A DNA stretch of 64,000 nucleotides from Elusimicrobiota bacterium (lineage in GTDB: Bacteria; Elusimicrobiota; Elusimicrobia; UBA1565; UBA9628). Each line of letters opens with the position of its first letter. The first letter of the stretch is position 1. The notes below the pieces were generated by a model, which searched no databases, was not told the DNA's origin, and worked only from the letters and a program-made list of their open reading frames with translations. The translations under genes and the position numbers were made by a program. This document shows positions 32,747 through 42,371 of the stretch, one piece after another. Location of the stretch: positions 62,001 to 126,000 of the forward strand of contig JACPFR010000018.1 of assembly GCA_016182905.1 (NCBI GenBank). The letters run 5' to 3'.

Positions 32747-33495
32747 GCGGCGCCGACCCAGGCCAGGACGCGCTCGGCGGACTCGCGCGGCGAGGAGCCG
32801 AGGACGTTGTGGTCGGCGGAGCGGATGATGACCTCGCCCCTGTAGCCGGGGCACTCGCGCTCGAGCCAGCGCGTGACCAGCGGCCAGGGCACGAGCGGGT
32901 CGATCATGCCGCCGAGGTAGTGGACCGGCGCGCGCGTGGCGCGGGCGGTCGCGCGAGGGTCGCTCTTGACGATCAGGCTCAGGCGCCAGCTCATGGCCGC
33001 CCACTCCCGGCTCCCGCGGTTCCGGGCGAAGGAGAGGAGTTCCTCGGCCTCCTCCGGCCCCCGCCGCGCGAGAGTGTTGCACGCGACGGTGTACGCTTGG
33101 TAGGCGGGATTGACGATTCCCGAGGGCACGCCGGAGAGCAGCGCCTGGAACAGGCGGGCCCCCCACGGCCACGGGTGCCTCACGAAGCCGCCGGCGAGCA
33201 CGACGCCGTCGGCCGCGAACCCGCGCGCCAGCAGCGCCCAGCCCACCTGGGAGCCGAAGGACTGGCCCAGCAGCCAGCCCGAGGTCACGCCGCGGGCGGT
33301 CAGCTCGGCGTGAACGAGGCCGGCGAGCCGTTCCAGCGTGATCTCGTCCTTCGAGTAGGCGAACTCGACGAAGCGCACGCGCGGGCCGAGCGCGCGGCGG
33401 AACGCCCCGATCAGGCCCCAGTCGCCGTGGATGCCCGGCAGATAGATGACCGTGGGGCCGGCGCCCTCATGGACCCGGATCTCGACTCCGCTCAC
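32743..33495 (-). CDS. Alpha/beta hydrolase
   Basis: 250 aa. The nucleophile elbow is GQSFGSQ, the acid is probably the Asp in YLGGMIDPLVPW and the base the His in IRSADHNVLG; an oxyanion loop follows VIYLPGIHGDWG. It is a soluble hydrolase or esterase of unknown substrate. The GTG start at 33495 is chosen because TAGACT lies exactly 6 nt before it. It is convergent with the dioxygenase, the two stop codons overlapping. Confidence 0.8.
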   Translation of the reverse strand: MSGVEIRVHEGAGPTVIYLPGIHGDWGLIGAFRRALGPRVRFVEFAYSKDEITLERLAGLVHAELTARGVTSGWLLGQSFGSQVGWALLARGFAADGVVLAGGFVRHPWPWGARLFQALLSGVPSGIVNPAYQAYTVACNTLARRGPEEAEELLSFARNRGSREWAAMSWRLSLIVKSDPRATARATRAPVHYLGGMIDPLVPWPLVTRWLERECPGYRGEVIIRSADHNVLGSSPRESAERVLAWVGAA

Positions 33496-33558
33496 CGGGA
33501 TAGTCTACGAGTTTGGGAACTTTTCATGGCCCTCGATCGTATGATGAGAGAGGGGGGA

Positions 33559-33586
33559 TTGACAATCATACACCATGCTATATACT
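33559..33586 (+). promoter_or_regulatory. Promoter of the vapBC operon
   Basis: TTGACA (33559-33564), 16-nt spacer, TATACT (33581-33586). The -10 ends 6 nt before GTG 33593. Any start upstream, such as ATG 33575, would lie before the transcript begins. Confidence 0.8.
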
Positions 33587-33592
33587 AATGAG

Positions 33593-33829
33593 GTGAGGCG
33601 AACACAGATACTGCTGGAGGACCGGCAGCACCGCGCGCTCCTGTCGCTGTCGCGCCGGACCGGCCGAGGCGTCTCGGAGTTGGTCCGGGGCGCGATCGAC
33701 CGGCTGCTCGGCGGGGAGAAGGATCCCGCGTCCGCGCGGAAGCTCTCGGACATCCGGGCGCTCGCCCGCGACCCCGGAGGGCCGGCGGCGGCCGATCACG
33801 ATCGCGCGCTGTACGGCAAGGACTCTTGA
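33593..33829 (+). CDS. Ribbon-helix-helix antitoxin (VapB-like)
   Basis: 78 aa. The N-terminal RRTQILLEDRQHRALLSLSRRTGRGVSELVRGAIDRLL is a beta-strand plus two helices of the RHH/MetJ-Arc type used for DNA binding and operon autoregulation; the rest should wrap the toxin. GTG 33593 is preferred over the in-frame ATG 33575, which overlaps the -10 box. The stop overlaps the toxin start (TTGA). Confidence 0.8.
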   Translation: MRRTQILLEDRQHRALLSLSRRTGRGVSELVRGAIDRLLGGEKDPASARKLSDIRALARDPGGPAAADHDRALYGKDS

Positions 33830-34224
33830 ACCGGGTCTTCGTCGACACTTCGGGCTGGTACGCCTACGCCCGCGCCGACGAGCCGGCGCACGACGCGGTC
33901 CGAAAGGCGCTCGAGCGCTGGGAAGGGCGCCTCGTCACGACCGACTTCGTGTTCGACGAGATCGTCACGCTCGCCCGCCTGAGGCTCGGCTTCGCCCACG
34001 CCGCGAGCATCGGCGAGACCTTGCTCGATCCGGGCGTCGTCGAGCTCGTCCGGCTGCTTCCCGAGGACTTCGAGGACGCCTGGAGCCTGTTCAAGAAGAA
34101 CACGGACAAGGGCTGGTCCTTCACCGACTGCTCCTCGTTCTCCGTGATGCGCAGGCTCCGCCTGTCGGAGGCGATCGCGACCGACCGGCATTTCCGCCAG
34201 GCCGGCTTCGGAACGCCGGTCTAG
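33826..34224 (+). CDS. PIN-domain ribonuclease toxin (VapC-like)
   Basis: 132 aa PIN domain with the four acidic positions: Asp in NRVFVDTSGWYAY, Glu in FVFDEIVTLAR, Asp in SFTDCSSFSVM and Asp in AIATDRHFRQAG. VapC toxins cleave tRNA or rRNA when the antitoxin decays. The TTG start overlaps the antitoxin stop. The 3' end overlaps the convergent M3 peptidase stop by 4 nt. Confidence 0.87.
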   Translation: MNRVFVDTSGWYAYARADEPAHDAVRKALERWEGRLVTTDFVFDEIVTLARLRLGFAHAASIGETLLDPGVVELVRLLPEDFEDAWSLFKKNTDKGWSFTDCSSFSVMRRLRLSEAIATDRHFRQAGFGTPV

Positions 34225-36653
34225 CGCGGCGCGTTGCGCCGATCGTAGACCGCGCGCGCCTCGACGGCGAAGCGGTAGGCGGCTTCGTAGCGCGCCGCGG
34301 CGTCCTTCGACGGCGCGCCCAGCCCGGAGAACCAGGTCAGAGGGTTCCACCAGACGCGGCGCAGGCGGGCGAGGTTCGCCTCCGAGTGGTACAGGTACTC
34401 GAAGTAGACGGTGCGGCCGTCGATCTTCACGCGCACCTGCGGGTTGTCCGCGGAGAAGTGGGAGAGGAACTCGAGCGTCACGCCCTTGGGCAGGGCGCCG
34501 ACGCGCGCGCGCGCGGCGATGACGGCCGCCATGGCCTCGGGGCCGAACTCGCCGACCATGCTGACGCCTTCGGACGCGCCGGCGGCCGGCTTCTCGTCCT
34601 CGAGGGAGCGCATGAACGCGTCTTCGCTCGGCTCGCGGCCGAGGAAAGCCTTGAGCGACTCCTCCTCGGAGCGCTCGGAGCCGGTCTCCAGGATGTCGCG
34701 GCGATAGCGCCCGCCGACGGCGGGGTTCAGCGGCCCCTCGGCCTGGAAGGCGGAGTAGATGTCGGAGTCGAAGACGAGCGACCACAGGTAGGAGTAGTAG
34801 CCCGCGCCGTAGCCGCCCATCAGGTGGCCGAAGCTCGCCGCGGAGTTGCCGCCCGGCGCGCCGGGCATGCCGGTGATCTCGGCGACGACGCGGTTGAACT
34901 CGGCGGACGGGTCCGCCGGGACGAGCGAATGCAGCGCCATGTCGGCCGCGGCCATCGCGATCTGCTGGAGGGTCTGGACGCCCTCGTTGAAGCGGCGCGC
35001 GGCGGTCATTTTCTTGAAGAGCGCGTCCGGCAAGCGCTCCCCCGTATCCCAGCGCCCCGAGATCTCGGCGAGGACTTCCGGCTCCCACGCGAAGTTCTCG
35101 AGCATCTGTGACGGGGCCTCGACGAAGTCGAGCGCGACGGACGTGCCCGAGAAGGACATGTGGCGCGCCTTGGTGAGGGTCTGGTGCATCAGGTGGCCGA
35201 ACTCGTGGAAGAAGGTCTCCACCTCGGCGTGCGGCAGGAGCGCGGGCTTGCCCGGGATGGCCTTGGGGAAGTTCGCGACCATCGCGGCGGCGGTCTGGTC
35301 GTAGCCGCCGGGGACCTCGCGGCCCATCAGCAGGGGGAACGCGGCCGCGTGGGTGTACTTGCCCTCGCGCGGGTACAGGTCCAGGTAGAAGTGGCCGATC
35401 AGCTTGCCCGTCTTCGTGTCGACGATCTCGAAGAGCCGCACGTCGGCGTGCCAGACGGGACCGCCCTTGACCTCGCGGAAGGTCACGCCGAGGATGCGCT
35501 GGTAGACCTTCATCACGCCGGAGACGACGCGATCGACGGGGAAGTACTGGCGGACCTCTTCCGCGTCGTAGGAGTACCGCTCCTCGCGCAGGATGCGGGA
35601 GTAATAGCCTCGCTCATGATCGCCGACCTCGGTCGCGGCGGGGTCGTCGCGGCGCTTGACCTCGAGCACGGCGGCGAGTTCGGCCCTGGCGCGCTCGCGG
35701 ACCTTGTCGGTCAGGCGCGAGAGGAACTCGGCGACGCGCTGCGGCGTCTTGGCCATGCGGTCCTTGAGCGCCATCGTCGGGTAGTCCTGATGGCCGAGGA
35801 GGACGGCCAGCTCGCGGCGGAGCTCCAGGCCCTCCTTCAGGATGGGAAGGTTCTCGGGAACGGCCCGGTTCTCGTATTTGTGGTTGAGCGCGCGGCGCAG
35901 CTCGCCGTTCTTGGCGTAGCGCATGAACGGCACGTAGCTCGGATAGTCGAGGCCGACCTTGTACTTGCCGTCGGCGGTCTTCTCCAGCCCGGCCTTGTAG
36001 TCGGCGGGGAGACCCGCCAGGCCGTCCTCGTCCACCTCGAGCCAGTCCTTGCCCTCGTTGATGTTGATCTCGAAGCGCGAGGAGAGGTCGTTGAGCTTGC
36101 GCTGGATCGCCTTGAGGCGCTCGCGCTGCTCGGGCGGCAGGCCGAGACCGCTGTCCCGGTAGTTGCGCAGCGTCACGTCGAGCAGCTTCTGGTCGGCGGC
36201 GTCGAGCTTCTCGCCCTTGGCGGCCGCGGCCTCGACGCGCTCGTAGATGTCCGTTCGCTGGCCGAGCTCGACGAAGCGGCGGTTCATGACCTTCTCGATG
36301 GCCTGCGCCGTCATGCGCACGCCCTTGTCGGGGGAGACGTGGGCGTTGAAGACGAGCGGGATCATCGCGCGCACGTAGTCGCCGACGGCCTTCTCCTGGG
36401 CCAGCACGGTGCCGGCGTAGCTCGCCTGCGCGACGGGCGCGGCGACGATGCGGGCCAGCTCGCCGTCGAGGGCCGCGGACGCCTCGCGGTACGCCTGCCG
36501 CATCTCGGGGCGGCTCAGGTCGAAGCGCAGCGCCGGGACGGAGGGCGCGCCGCCGGGGACGGCGGAGGCGGACCGGCCGACGACCTGCGCCGAGGCCGGA
36601 AGGGCGGGCGAAAGGGCCAGCAGCAGCGCGAGAAAGAGGGGGAGCTGATTCAT
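34221..36653 (-). CDS. Secreted M3-family metallopeptidase (oligopeptidase/Dcp-like)
   Basis: 810 aa. A signal peptide (ending ALPASA) targets it out of the cytoplasm. The zinc site VETFFHEFGHLMHQTL is the M3 HExxH, with the third ligand Glu expected in SGTSVALDFVEAPSQMLEN. The M3 fold occupies ~70-690; the last ~110 residues are an extension with VKIDGRTVYFEYL of unknown role. Dcp-like peptidyl-dipeptidase or oligopeptidase activity is expected. TAGGAT lies 6 nt before the ATG. Confidence 0.9.
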   Translation of the reverse strand: MNQLPLFLALLLALSPALPASAQVVGRSASAVPGGAPSVPALRFDLSRPEMRQAYREASAALDGELARIVAAPVAQASYAGTVLAQEKAVGDYVRAMIPLVFNAHVSPDKGVRMTAQAIEKVMNRRFVELGQRTDIYERVEAAAAKGEKLDAADQKLLDVTLRNYRDSGLGLPPEQRERLKAIQRKLNDLSSRFEININEGKDWLEVDEDGLAGLPADYKAGLEKTADGKYKVGLDYPSYVPFMRYAKNGELRRALNHKYENRAVPENLPILKEGLELRRELAVLLGHQDYPTMALKDRMAKTPQRVAEFLSRLTDKVRERARAELAAVLEVKRRDDPAATEVGDHERGYYSRILREERYSYDAEEVRQYFPVDRVVSGVMKVYQRILGVTFREVKGGPVWHADVRLFEIVDTKTGKLIGHFYLDLYPREGKYTHAAAFPLLMGREVPGGYDQTAAAMVANFPKAIPGKPALLPHAEVETFFHEFGHLMHQTLTKARHMSFSGTSVALDFVEAPSQMLENFAWEPEVLAEISGRWDTGERLPDALFKKMTAARRFNEGVQTLQQIAMAAADMALHSLVPADPSAEFNRVVAEITGMPGAPGGNSAASFGHLMGGYGAGYYSYLWSLVFDSDIYSAFQAEGPLNPAVGGRYRRDILETGSERSEEESLKAFLGREPSEDAFMRSLEDEKPAAGASEGVSMVGEFGPEAMAAVIAARARVGALPKGVTLEFLSHFSADNPQVRVKIDGRTVYFEYLYHSEANLARLRRVWWNPLTWFSGLGAPSKDAAARYEAAYRFAVEARAVYDRRNAPR

Positions 36654-36751
36654 GCCGCCATCCTATAAAGAGGGCGGCCCGGCAGTATGAGCCGGAGGGC
36701 CCAACGCGGCCGCGTCAGAGGACCTAGGCCGGAAATTGCTATCCTCAAACG

Positions 36752-37741
36752 ATGAGCACTTTCCTCTCCGGCCCGCGCAAGGCCTCCTACGCGCTGTTCG
36801 CGCTCGCGCTGATCGTCGTGGCCCGGTTCAACCTCGGCCCGTGCGTGCTGGCCGGCCTCGTCTCGTTCATGATCATGGACCTCACCGAGCGCGGCCTGCG
36901 CCGCCGCGGGGCCAAGATCCGCGTCGCGCGCTGGGCCGCCCTGGCCATGTTCGCGGTCATGGCCGTCGCGCTGTCCTGGATCTTCATCGCCTTCGTGCGC
37001 GTCGGCGTGGCCCGCCTGCCGGTGCTCCTCGACACCGTGCTGCCCCGGCTGACGACGCTCTCCACCGAGTGGGGGTACGAGCTCCCCGTGGACAACGCCC
37101 TCGAGCTGCGCGACCTCCTCGTCACGTCGGCCAAGGAGAACTTCGCCTCCGTCACCAAGACGAGCGGCCTGCTCACGCGCGGCTTCTTCCTGGTCCTCGT
37201 CGGAGTGTTCGCCGCCGCGATGCGGTTCCTGACCCCGCACGAGGAAGGCGGAGGAGCGAACCTCTACGAGGCCCTGCGCGAGGAGTTCTCCGCGCGCGTG
37301 CGCCTGTTCGTGCGCAGCTTCGAGCTCGTCGTCGGCGCGCAGGTCGCGATCTCCACGGTCAACACTATCCTGACGGCGGTCTTCCTCTACGCGATGGGCT
37401 TCCCGTTCAAGACCTTCCTGATCCTGACCGCGTTCGTCTGCGGCCTCGTGCCCATCGTCGGCAACGTCATCAGCAACGTCGCCATCGTGACCGCCGGCCT
37501 GACCGTCTCGGTGCATCTCGCGACGTTCGGGCTCGCCTACCTCGTCGTCATCCACAAGCTGGAGTACATCCTCAACAGCCGGATCATCGGCGGGTCCATC
37601 GACACGCCGATGTGGATGACCTTGCTCGGGCTCGTCGCCGGCGAGGCGCTGATGGGCGTGCCCGGCATCCTGCTGGCCCCGGCGCTGCTGCACTACGCGC
37701 GCGCCGAGCTGCGGGACCTTCCCGTGCCCGCTACGACCTGA
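36752..37741 (+). CDS. AI-2E/PerM-family membrane permease
   Basis: 329 aa with about seven or eight hydrophobic segments and the family C-terminal part: NTILTAVFLYAMGFPFKTFLIL, LVPIVGNVISNVAIV, LVVIHKLEYILNSRIIGGSIDTPMW and GVPGILLAPALLHY. Family members export autoinducer-2, act as Na+/H+ antiporters or have unknown substrates. TATCCT lies 6 nt before the ATG. It is convergent with the GH57 gene, the coding ends overlapping by 11 nt. Confidence 0.85.
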   Translation: MSTFLSGPRKASYALFALALIVVARFNLGPCVLAGLVSFMIMDLTERGLRRRGAKIRVARWAALAMFAVMAVALSWIFIAFVRVGVARLPVLLDTVLPRLTTLSTEWGYELPVDNALELRDLLVTSAKENFASVTKTSGLLTRGFFLVLVGVFAAAMRFLTPHEEGGGANLYEALREEFSARVRLFVRSFELVVGAQVAISTVNTILTAVFLYAMGFPFKTFLILTAFVCGLVPIVGNVISNVAIVTAGLTVSVHLATFGLAYLVVIHKLEYILNSRIIGGSIDTPMWMTLLGLVAGEALMGVPGILLAPALLHYARAELRDLPVPATT

Positions 37742-40040
37742 TCCCGAGCAGGCGCCCCAGGACGTCCGCCTCCGGCGCGGCGTGAGCCTGCGCCTTCAGC
37801 CAGCGGAACACGCGCACCTGGGCGGCCGGACGCCAGTCGTGGAGGCCCGCGACGTCCGCGGCCGCGGCCGCCTCGATGAGCTCCCGGCAGGACCCGTCGG
37901 CCGAGCCGTTCTCCAGGCCCGCGAGCAGGCGCTCGACGCCGCGCGCGAAGGACTGCTCGGCGCGGGCGGAGGGGGCGGGCAGGCCCGCGGCCTTGGCGCG
38001 CGCCACGACCGCCTTCAGCTCGTCGAGCGCGCCGAAGGCGTCCTCCTCGAAGCGCCGCGCCGCGTCGGCCAGCGCGTGGCCCAGCGACAGGCTCGTCTCC
38101 TCCTCGAGGCCGGGCGGCAGGGGCAGGCCGAGGCCGCGGAACTGCTCGGCGAGCGTCAGCGCGTCCTCGAGCTGGTCGCGCCCGGCGGCCTCCCAGCGGA
38201 TGAGCCGGCGCTTGAGCACCGTCGTCAGCACCTTCTCGCGCTCGTCGGGGCGGAGGTCGCGGAGGAGGAACAACCGGCCCGGCGGCAGCGCCGCCTCCGC
38301 GCCGCCCGCGGCCGCGTGCAGCAGGCTGTCGAAGCGGTCGTCGGGCAGGTCGCCCGCGCAGACGAAGGCCTGCACGCGCTGGCCCTTGAGCACCGCCGCG
38401 AAGAAGGTCCGGGTCCAGCTCGCGCCGGTGCAGCCGTCGAAGAAGGCCGCCCGGCCCGCCGCCACGGTGATGCCGCCCTCGACTCGGCGCGTGAAGCGCT
38501 CGCTGTCGGCGCGGTGGTGATGCACGAAGGCGGGGGGCTGGTCCTCGAACAGCAGCGACACGGCGTAGTGCGCGGCGACGTGGTCGGGCGTCACGATCTG
38601 GGTCTTCACGAGCCTCTCCCAGACGCCGCCTTCGTCCTTCAGCGCGGAGACGAAGTCGGCCTCGAAGTCGGCCCCGAAGACGCGCGCGAGCTCGAGGGCG
38701 CGGGCCGCGTACAGGAGGACCTGGACGGGCTCGATGCGCGAGAGCTGGTCGAAGAACCAGCCGCAGCTCGTGAACATCATCAGCGAGTGGCGCTGCAGCT
38801 CAAGGAGGCTCAGCGCCCGCACGCGCGCGGCCTCGTCCTTCGCCGAAGGCGCGTGACGGGAGAGGAAGGCCGCGACGTTCTCCTCGGAGCGGTCGAGCAC
38901 GACGGAGATGTAGGCGTCGCGCGCGGCCCAGGGCTCGGGCAGCAGCCCGGCGGACTCCTTCTCGTACAGCGCGTCGAGCTTGTCGCGCAGGCCCTCGAGC
39001 GCCGAGCGGAGCGGCGCGCGCCACTCGAGGCTGGCCCCGTCCACCGCGCCGCACCCGCAGGCGGAGCGCCAGCGCTCGACGCCGTGCGGGCAGCTCCAGG
39101 AGGTGCCGCCCTCGCGCAGGCGCACCTCCAGCCGCGGCGGATGCTTGGCCAGCCACCAGCCGAGGTTGACCGGCGTGACGGTCTTGGCGGGAAGGGCGTA
39201 GCGCAGGAAATGGGCGAGGCCCATCTCGGCGAAGGACTCGTGATGGCCGTAGGACTCGCCGTCGGTGGCGAGCAGGGCCAGGCCGTCCTCGGCCGTCGGC
39301 GGGAGGCGGGAGACGACGCGGCCGGCGAAGGCGTTGCTGTCGCTCATCGCGCGCTCGAACGCCACGGACCGGGACAGGGGGCCGTCGTAGAAGAAGACGG
39401 CCAGCCTGCTCTTTCCGTCCGTCCATTGATAGGCCGTGCCGGGCCGAAGGGCGTCGGCGGCGCTTTTAAATGCGCCCCCTGAAAGGGGGCGCACGGCGTC
39501 GGCCTGGTGCGGCTCGAGGATCACGAACTTGACGCCCTCCGCGGCGACGGCGGCCATGGTCGCGTCGTCGGTCGCGCACTCCGGGAGCCACAGGCCCTCG
39601 GCCTCGCGGCCGTACCGCGTCTTGAAATCGGCCAGGCCCCAGCGGATCTCGGTCAGGCGGTCGCGGGGGGAGGCCAGAGGCAGGATCGAATGATGGTACG
39701 CCTGCGCCAGCGCGTTCCCGTGCCCTTCCAGGCGCGCGGCGCTCTCCTTGTCGGCCGTGAGCAGCCGGGCGTAGCCGTGGGGATGGGCGTCCTGGAACCA
39801 GGCCAGCAAAGTCGGGCCGAAGTTGAACGACATCCAGGCGTAGTTGTCGACGATGTCGGTGATGCGGCCGTCGCTGTCGACGACCCGGGCCTCGCCGTTG
39901 GGCACGTAGCACTCGCGCGAGATGCGCGCGTTCCAGTCGTGGTCGCGGCCGGCCGACGGCTGGCGCTCGACCGCGCCCGTCCAGGGGTTCTCCCGGGGCG
40001 GCTGGTAGAAATGTCCGTGCACGCAGGCGAATCGCTTCAC
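37731..40040 (-). CDS. GH57-type glycoside hydrolase with DUF3536
   Basis: 769 aa from GTG 40040. N-terminal CVHGHFYQPPRENPWTG is the first conserved motif of GH57 alpha-glucan enzymes, and EGLWLPECATDD probably carries the catalytic Glu. The C-terminal ~350 residues (SCGWFFDQLSRIEPVQVLLYA, FVHHHRADSERF) match the DUF3536 companion domain. The likely role is cytoplasmic alpha-glucan (glycogen-like) processing. TAAAAT lies exactly 6 nt before the GTG and decides the start. A G+C-rich hairpin inside the gene (39470-39490) is read as coding. Confidence 0.85.
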   Translation of the reverse strand: MKRFACVHGHFYQPPRENPWTGAVERQPSAGRDHDWNARISRECYVPNGEARVVDSDGRITDIVDNYAWMSFNFGPTLLAWFQDAHPHGYARLLTADKESAARLEGHGNALAQAYHHSILPLASPRDRLTEIRWGLADFKTRYGREAEGLWLPECATDDATMAAVAAEGVKFVILEPHQADAVRPLSGGAFKSAADALRPGTAYQWTDGKSRLAVFFYDGPLSRSVAFERAMSDSNAFAGRVVSRLPPTAEDGLALLATDGESYGHHESFAEMGLAHFLRYALPAKTVTPVNLGWWLAKHPPRLEVRLREGGTSWSCPHGVERWRSACGCGAVDGASLEWRAPLRSALEGLRDKLDALYEKESAGLLPEPWAARDAYISVVLDRSEENVAAFLSRHAPSAKDEAARVRALSLLELQRHSLMMFTSCGWFFDQLSRIEPVQVLLYAARALELARVFGADFEADFVSALKDEGGVWERLVKTQIVTPDHVAAHYAVSLLFEDQPPAFVHHHRADSERFTRRVEGGITVAAGRAAFFDGCTGASWTRTFFAAVLKGQRVQAFVCAGDLPDDRFDSLLHAAAGGAEAALPPGRLFLLRDLRPDEREKVLTTVLKRRLIRWEAAGRDQLEDALTLAEQFRGLGLPLPPGLEEETSLSLGHALADAARRFEEDAFGALDELKAVVARAKAAGLPAPSARAEQSFARGVERLLAGLENGSADGSCRELIEAAAAADVAGLHDWRPAAQVRVFRWLKAQAHAAPEADVLGRLLGIRS

Positions 40041-40078
40041 CCGGCTATTTTACTTAATCGGACTGCTATAATTCGCGG

Positions 40079-41884
40079 GTGGAACCGGTCCGGGTCGAAA
40101 GAACGATCAAGCTGAAGTCCTCGCCCGCGGACCTATGGCCGCAGGTATCGAACACCGACCGGATCAACCGGGCGCTCGGCCTCCCCGCGACCGAGTCGTC
40201 CGCGCCCGACCCGAAGGACCTGCGCAAGACCGTGCGCTCGCGCCTTCTGGGCCTGCCCGTGACCTGGCTCGAGGCCCCGTTCGAGTACGTCGACGGGCGC
40301 TTCTACACGCTGGCCCGCGACTTCGTCAACGGCCCGATCCTCCGCTACGAATGGGGCTTGACGCTCGCCGCCGACGGCGCCGGCACGACCGCAGTCCTTC
40401 ACGGGGCCTTCTGGCCGCGGTGGGGGTTCGCGCGGCCGCTGCTGCGCCTGGCCGCGTCGAAGACCCTCGGCGACATCGCCTGCCTCATCACGAGCATCGA
40501 CGACTCGCTCGCGCGCGTCGGCAGCTTCCCGGCCCCGCGGCGCACCGTGACCGCCGTCGACGCGGCCTTGTTCGCCTCGCGGTCCCGGGCGCTGCGGGAC
40601 GGGAGCGCCGCCAAGGACGCGGTCGAGCGCCTGCTCGCCCACCTCGAGGGAGCGCCGGACGACGAGGTGCGCGGCATGCGCCCGTTCGAGCTCGCCGACC
40701 GCTGGGGCCTGCCGCGCGCCGACGCCCTCCGCGCCTTCCTGCACGCGGTCAAGACCGGCCTGCTCGACCTGAAGTGGGAAGTGCTGTGCCCGAACTGCGC
40801 GGCGCCGAAAGAGTCGCTGGGGAGGCTGTCGGACCTCAAGACCACCTCGCACTGCGGCTCGTGCGAGATCGAGTACGGCGTCGACCTCGGAACCTCGGTG
40901 GAGCTGCGCTTCACGGTCCATCCGAGCGTGCGCGACGCCAAGGGCGCGGTATTCTGCGTCGGCAGCCCCGCCCACACGCGGCACGCCTCCGCCCAGCTCC
41001 GCCTCGACGGCGCCGCGGCGCGGGCCGTGGACCTCGACCTCGAGGCGCGCTCGTTCGTCGTGAGATCGCTCCAGACGAAGCGCGCGGTGCGCCTGCGCCC
41101 CTCGGCCGCCGGCCCCGCGACCGTCTCCATCGACTTCGCCCGCGCCGCCGACGGCGACGAGATCGCCTTCCGCCCCGGGCCCGTGAGGGCCGTTTTCCAG
41201 CCGACGCTCGAGCCCGCGCTCGTGCGCGTCGAGAACGAGGACTGGAAGGACGCCGCGGCCTCGGCCGCGCTCGTGACCACGATGCAGGAGTTCCGGGACC
41301 TGTTCTCCGCCGAGGTGCTGGCGCCCGGCGTGGAGATCGGGGTCAAGAACCTCGCGCTGCTCTTCACCGACCTGAAGGGCTCGACCGCGATGTACGAGCG
41401 GGTCGGCGACGCGGCCGCCTACGGCGTCGTGCGCGACCATTTCGACTGGCTGACCGCGATCATCGCCGCGCGAGGCGGCGCCGTCGTCAAGACGATCGGC
41501 GACGCGGTGATGGCCGTGTTCCCGTCCGGCGCGGGCGCGCTCGAGGCGGCGCTCGACATGCAGGAGCGCATCGGCGAGCTGTCCGCGAAGCTGGCGCCGC
41601 GCGAGCCGGTCACGCTCAAGATCGGCGTGCACCAGGGGCCGACGATCGCGATCAACGCGGGCGGCCTCCTCGACTACTTCGGGACCATGGTCAACGTCGC
41701 CGCGCGCGTGCAGAACGAGAGCGCCGGGGGGGACGTCGTCATCACGAAGGCGATCGAGGCGGACCCGGCCTGCCGCGCGGTCATGGACCGCCGCTGTCCC
41801 GCCGCGGAGCGCGTGACGATCGCGCTCAAGGGCCTCAGCGGCGAGTTCGACCTCGAGCGCCTGACGATCCGCGAGCCGAAGTGA
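40079..41884 (+). CDS. Class III adenylate/guanylate cyclase with SRPBCC-like and zinc-ribbon (DUF5939) domains
   Basis: 601 aa from GTG, 6 nt after TATAAT. N-terminal ~150 residues look like an SRPBCC/START-type ligand domain (VERTIKLKSSPADLWPQVSN). The middle holds CPNCA...HCGSCEIEYG, a four-Cys zinc ribbon. The catalytic domain from ~425 has metal Asp in LFTDLKGST and IGDAVMAVF, Lys in VKTIGD, Asp in LDYFGTMVNVAAR and the stabilising Asn and Arg, all intact. It should make cAMP; no membrane segment is visible. It is divergent from the GH57 gene across 38 bp. Confidence 0.87.
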   Translation: MEPVRVERTIKLKSSPADLWPQVSNTDRINRALGLPATESSAPDPKDLRKTVRSRLLGLPVTWLEAPFEYVDGRFYTLARDFVNGPILRYEWGLTLAADGAGTTAVLHGAFWPRWGFARPLLRLAASKTLGDIACLITSIDDSLARVGSFPAPRRTVTAVDAALFASRSRALRDGSAAKDAVERLLAHLEGAPDDEVRGMRPFELADRWGLPRADALRAFLHAVKTGLLDLKWEVLCPNCAAPKESLGRLSDLKTTSHCGSCEIEYGVDLGTSVELRFTVHPSVRDAKGAVFCVGSPAHTRHASAQLRLDGAAARAVDLDLEARSFVVRSLQTKRAVRLRPSAAGPATVSIDFARAADGDEIAFRPGPVRAVFQPTLEPALVRVENEDWKDAAASAALVTTMQEFRDLFSAEVLAPGVEIGVKNLALLFTDLKGSTAMYERVGDAAAYGVVRDHFDWLTAIIAARGGAVVKTIGDAVMAVFPSGAGALEAALDMQERIGELSAKLAPREPVTLKIGVHQGPTIAINAGGLLDYFGTMVNVAARVQNESAGGDVVITKAIEADPACRAVMDRRCPAAERVTIALKGLSGEFDLERLTIREPK

Positions 41885-42357
41885 AGGCCCGCTGCTTCCC
41901 GCCCGTCGCCGGCAGGAGGACGAAGGTCCTCATCCTCGGGTCCTTGCCCGGGCTCGCCTCGCTGCGCCTCGGCCAGTACTACGGCCATCCGCAAAACCGG
42001 TTCTGGGAGCTTCTGGGATCGGCGCTCGGCGAAGACCTGCGCCGCCTTCCGTATAAAAAGCGGCTCGCGCGCCTGAAGGCCCGGGGCGTCGCGCTCTGGG
42101 ACGTCGTGGCCGAGGCCCGGCGCCCGGGGAGCCTCGACTCCGCGATCCGCGGCGAGTCGCACAACGAGGTCGCCGCGCTCGTCGCGCGGCTCAAGCCGCG
42201 CGCGGTCTTCCTCAACGGCCTCAAGGCCGCGGCGGCCTTCCGCCGCTGCGCCCCGGGGCTGCCGGCGACCATCCTGCCCTCGTCGAGCCCGGCGAACGCC
42301 TCGGTGCCGTGGGCGCGGAAGGCCCGGGCCTGGCGCCGCATGCGCGCCTACCTATAG
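41881..42357 (+). CDS. DNA-deoxyinosine (hypoxanthine) glycosylase, UDG superfamily
   Basis: 158 aa. UDG-fold motifs are VLILGSLPGLASLRLGQYYG followed by HPQNRFWELLG, with VALWDVV and the second motif ILPSSSPAN. The GxLPG...YGHPQNRFW form is that of the Mug-related hypoxanthine/uracil glycosylases that remove deaminated bases. GTG 41881 makes a GTGA overlap with the cyclase stop. Confidence 0.85.
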   Translation: MKARCFPPVAGRRTKVLILGSLPGLASLRLGQYYGHPQNRFWELLGSALGEDLRRLPYKKRLARLKARGVALWDVVAEARRPGSLDSAIRGESHNEVAALVARLKPRAVFLNGLKAAAAFRRCAPGLPATILPSSSPANASVPWARKARAWRRMRAYL

Positions 42358-42371
42358 TAGAATTGCGGACC

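Noticed and set aside
33575-33592. ATG 33575 as start of the antitoxin gene
   Set aside because: It lies upstream of the -10 box; GTG 33593 fits the promoter and still includes the whole DNA-binding fold.
39470-39490. G+C-rich hairpin with adjacent T-rich sequence as a terminator
   Set aside because: It lies inside the GH57 gene, whose frame and protein similarity continue across it.
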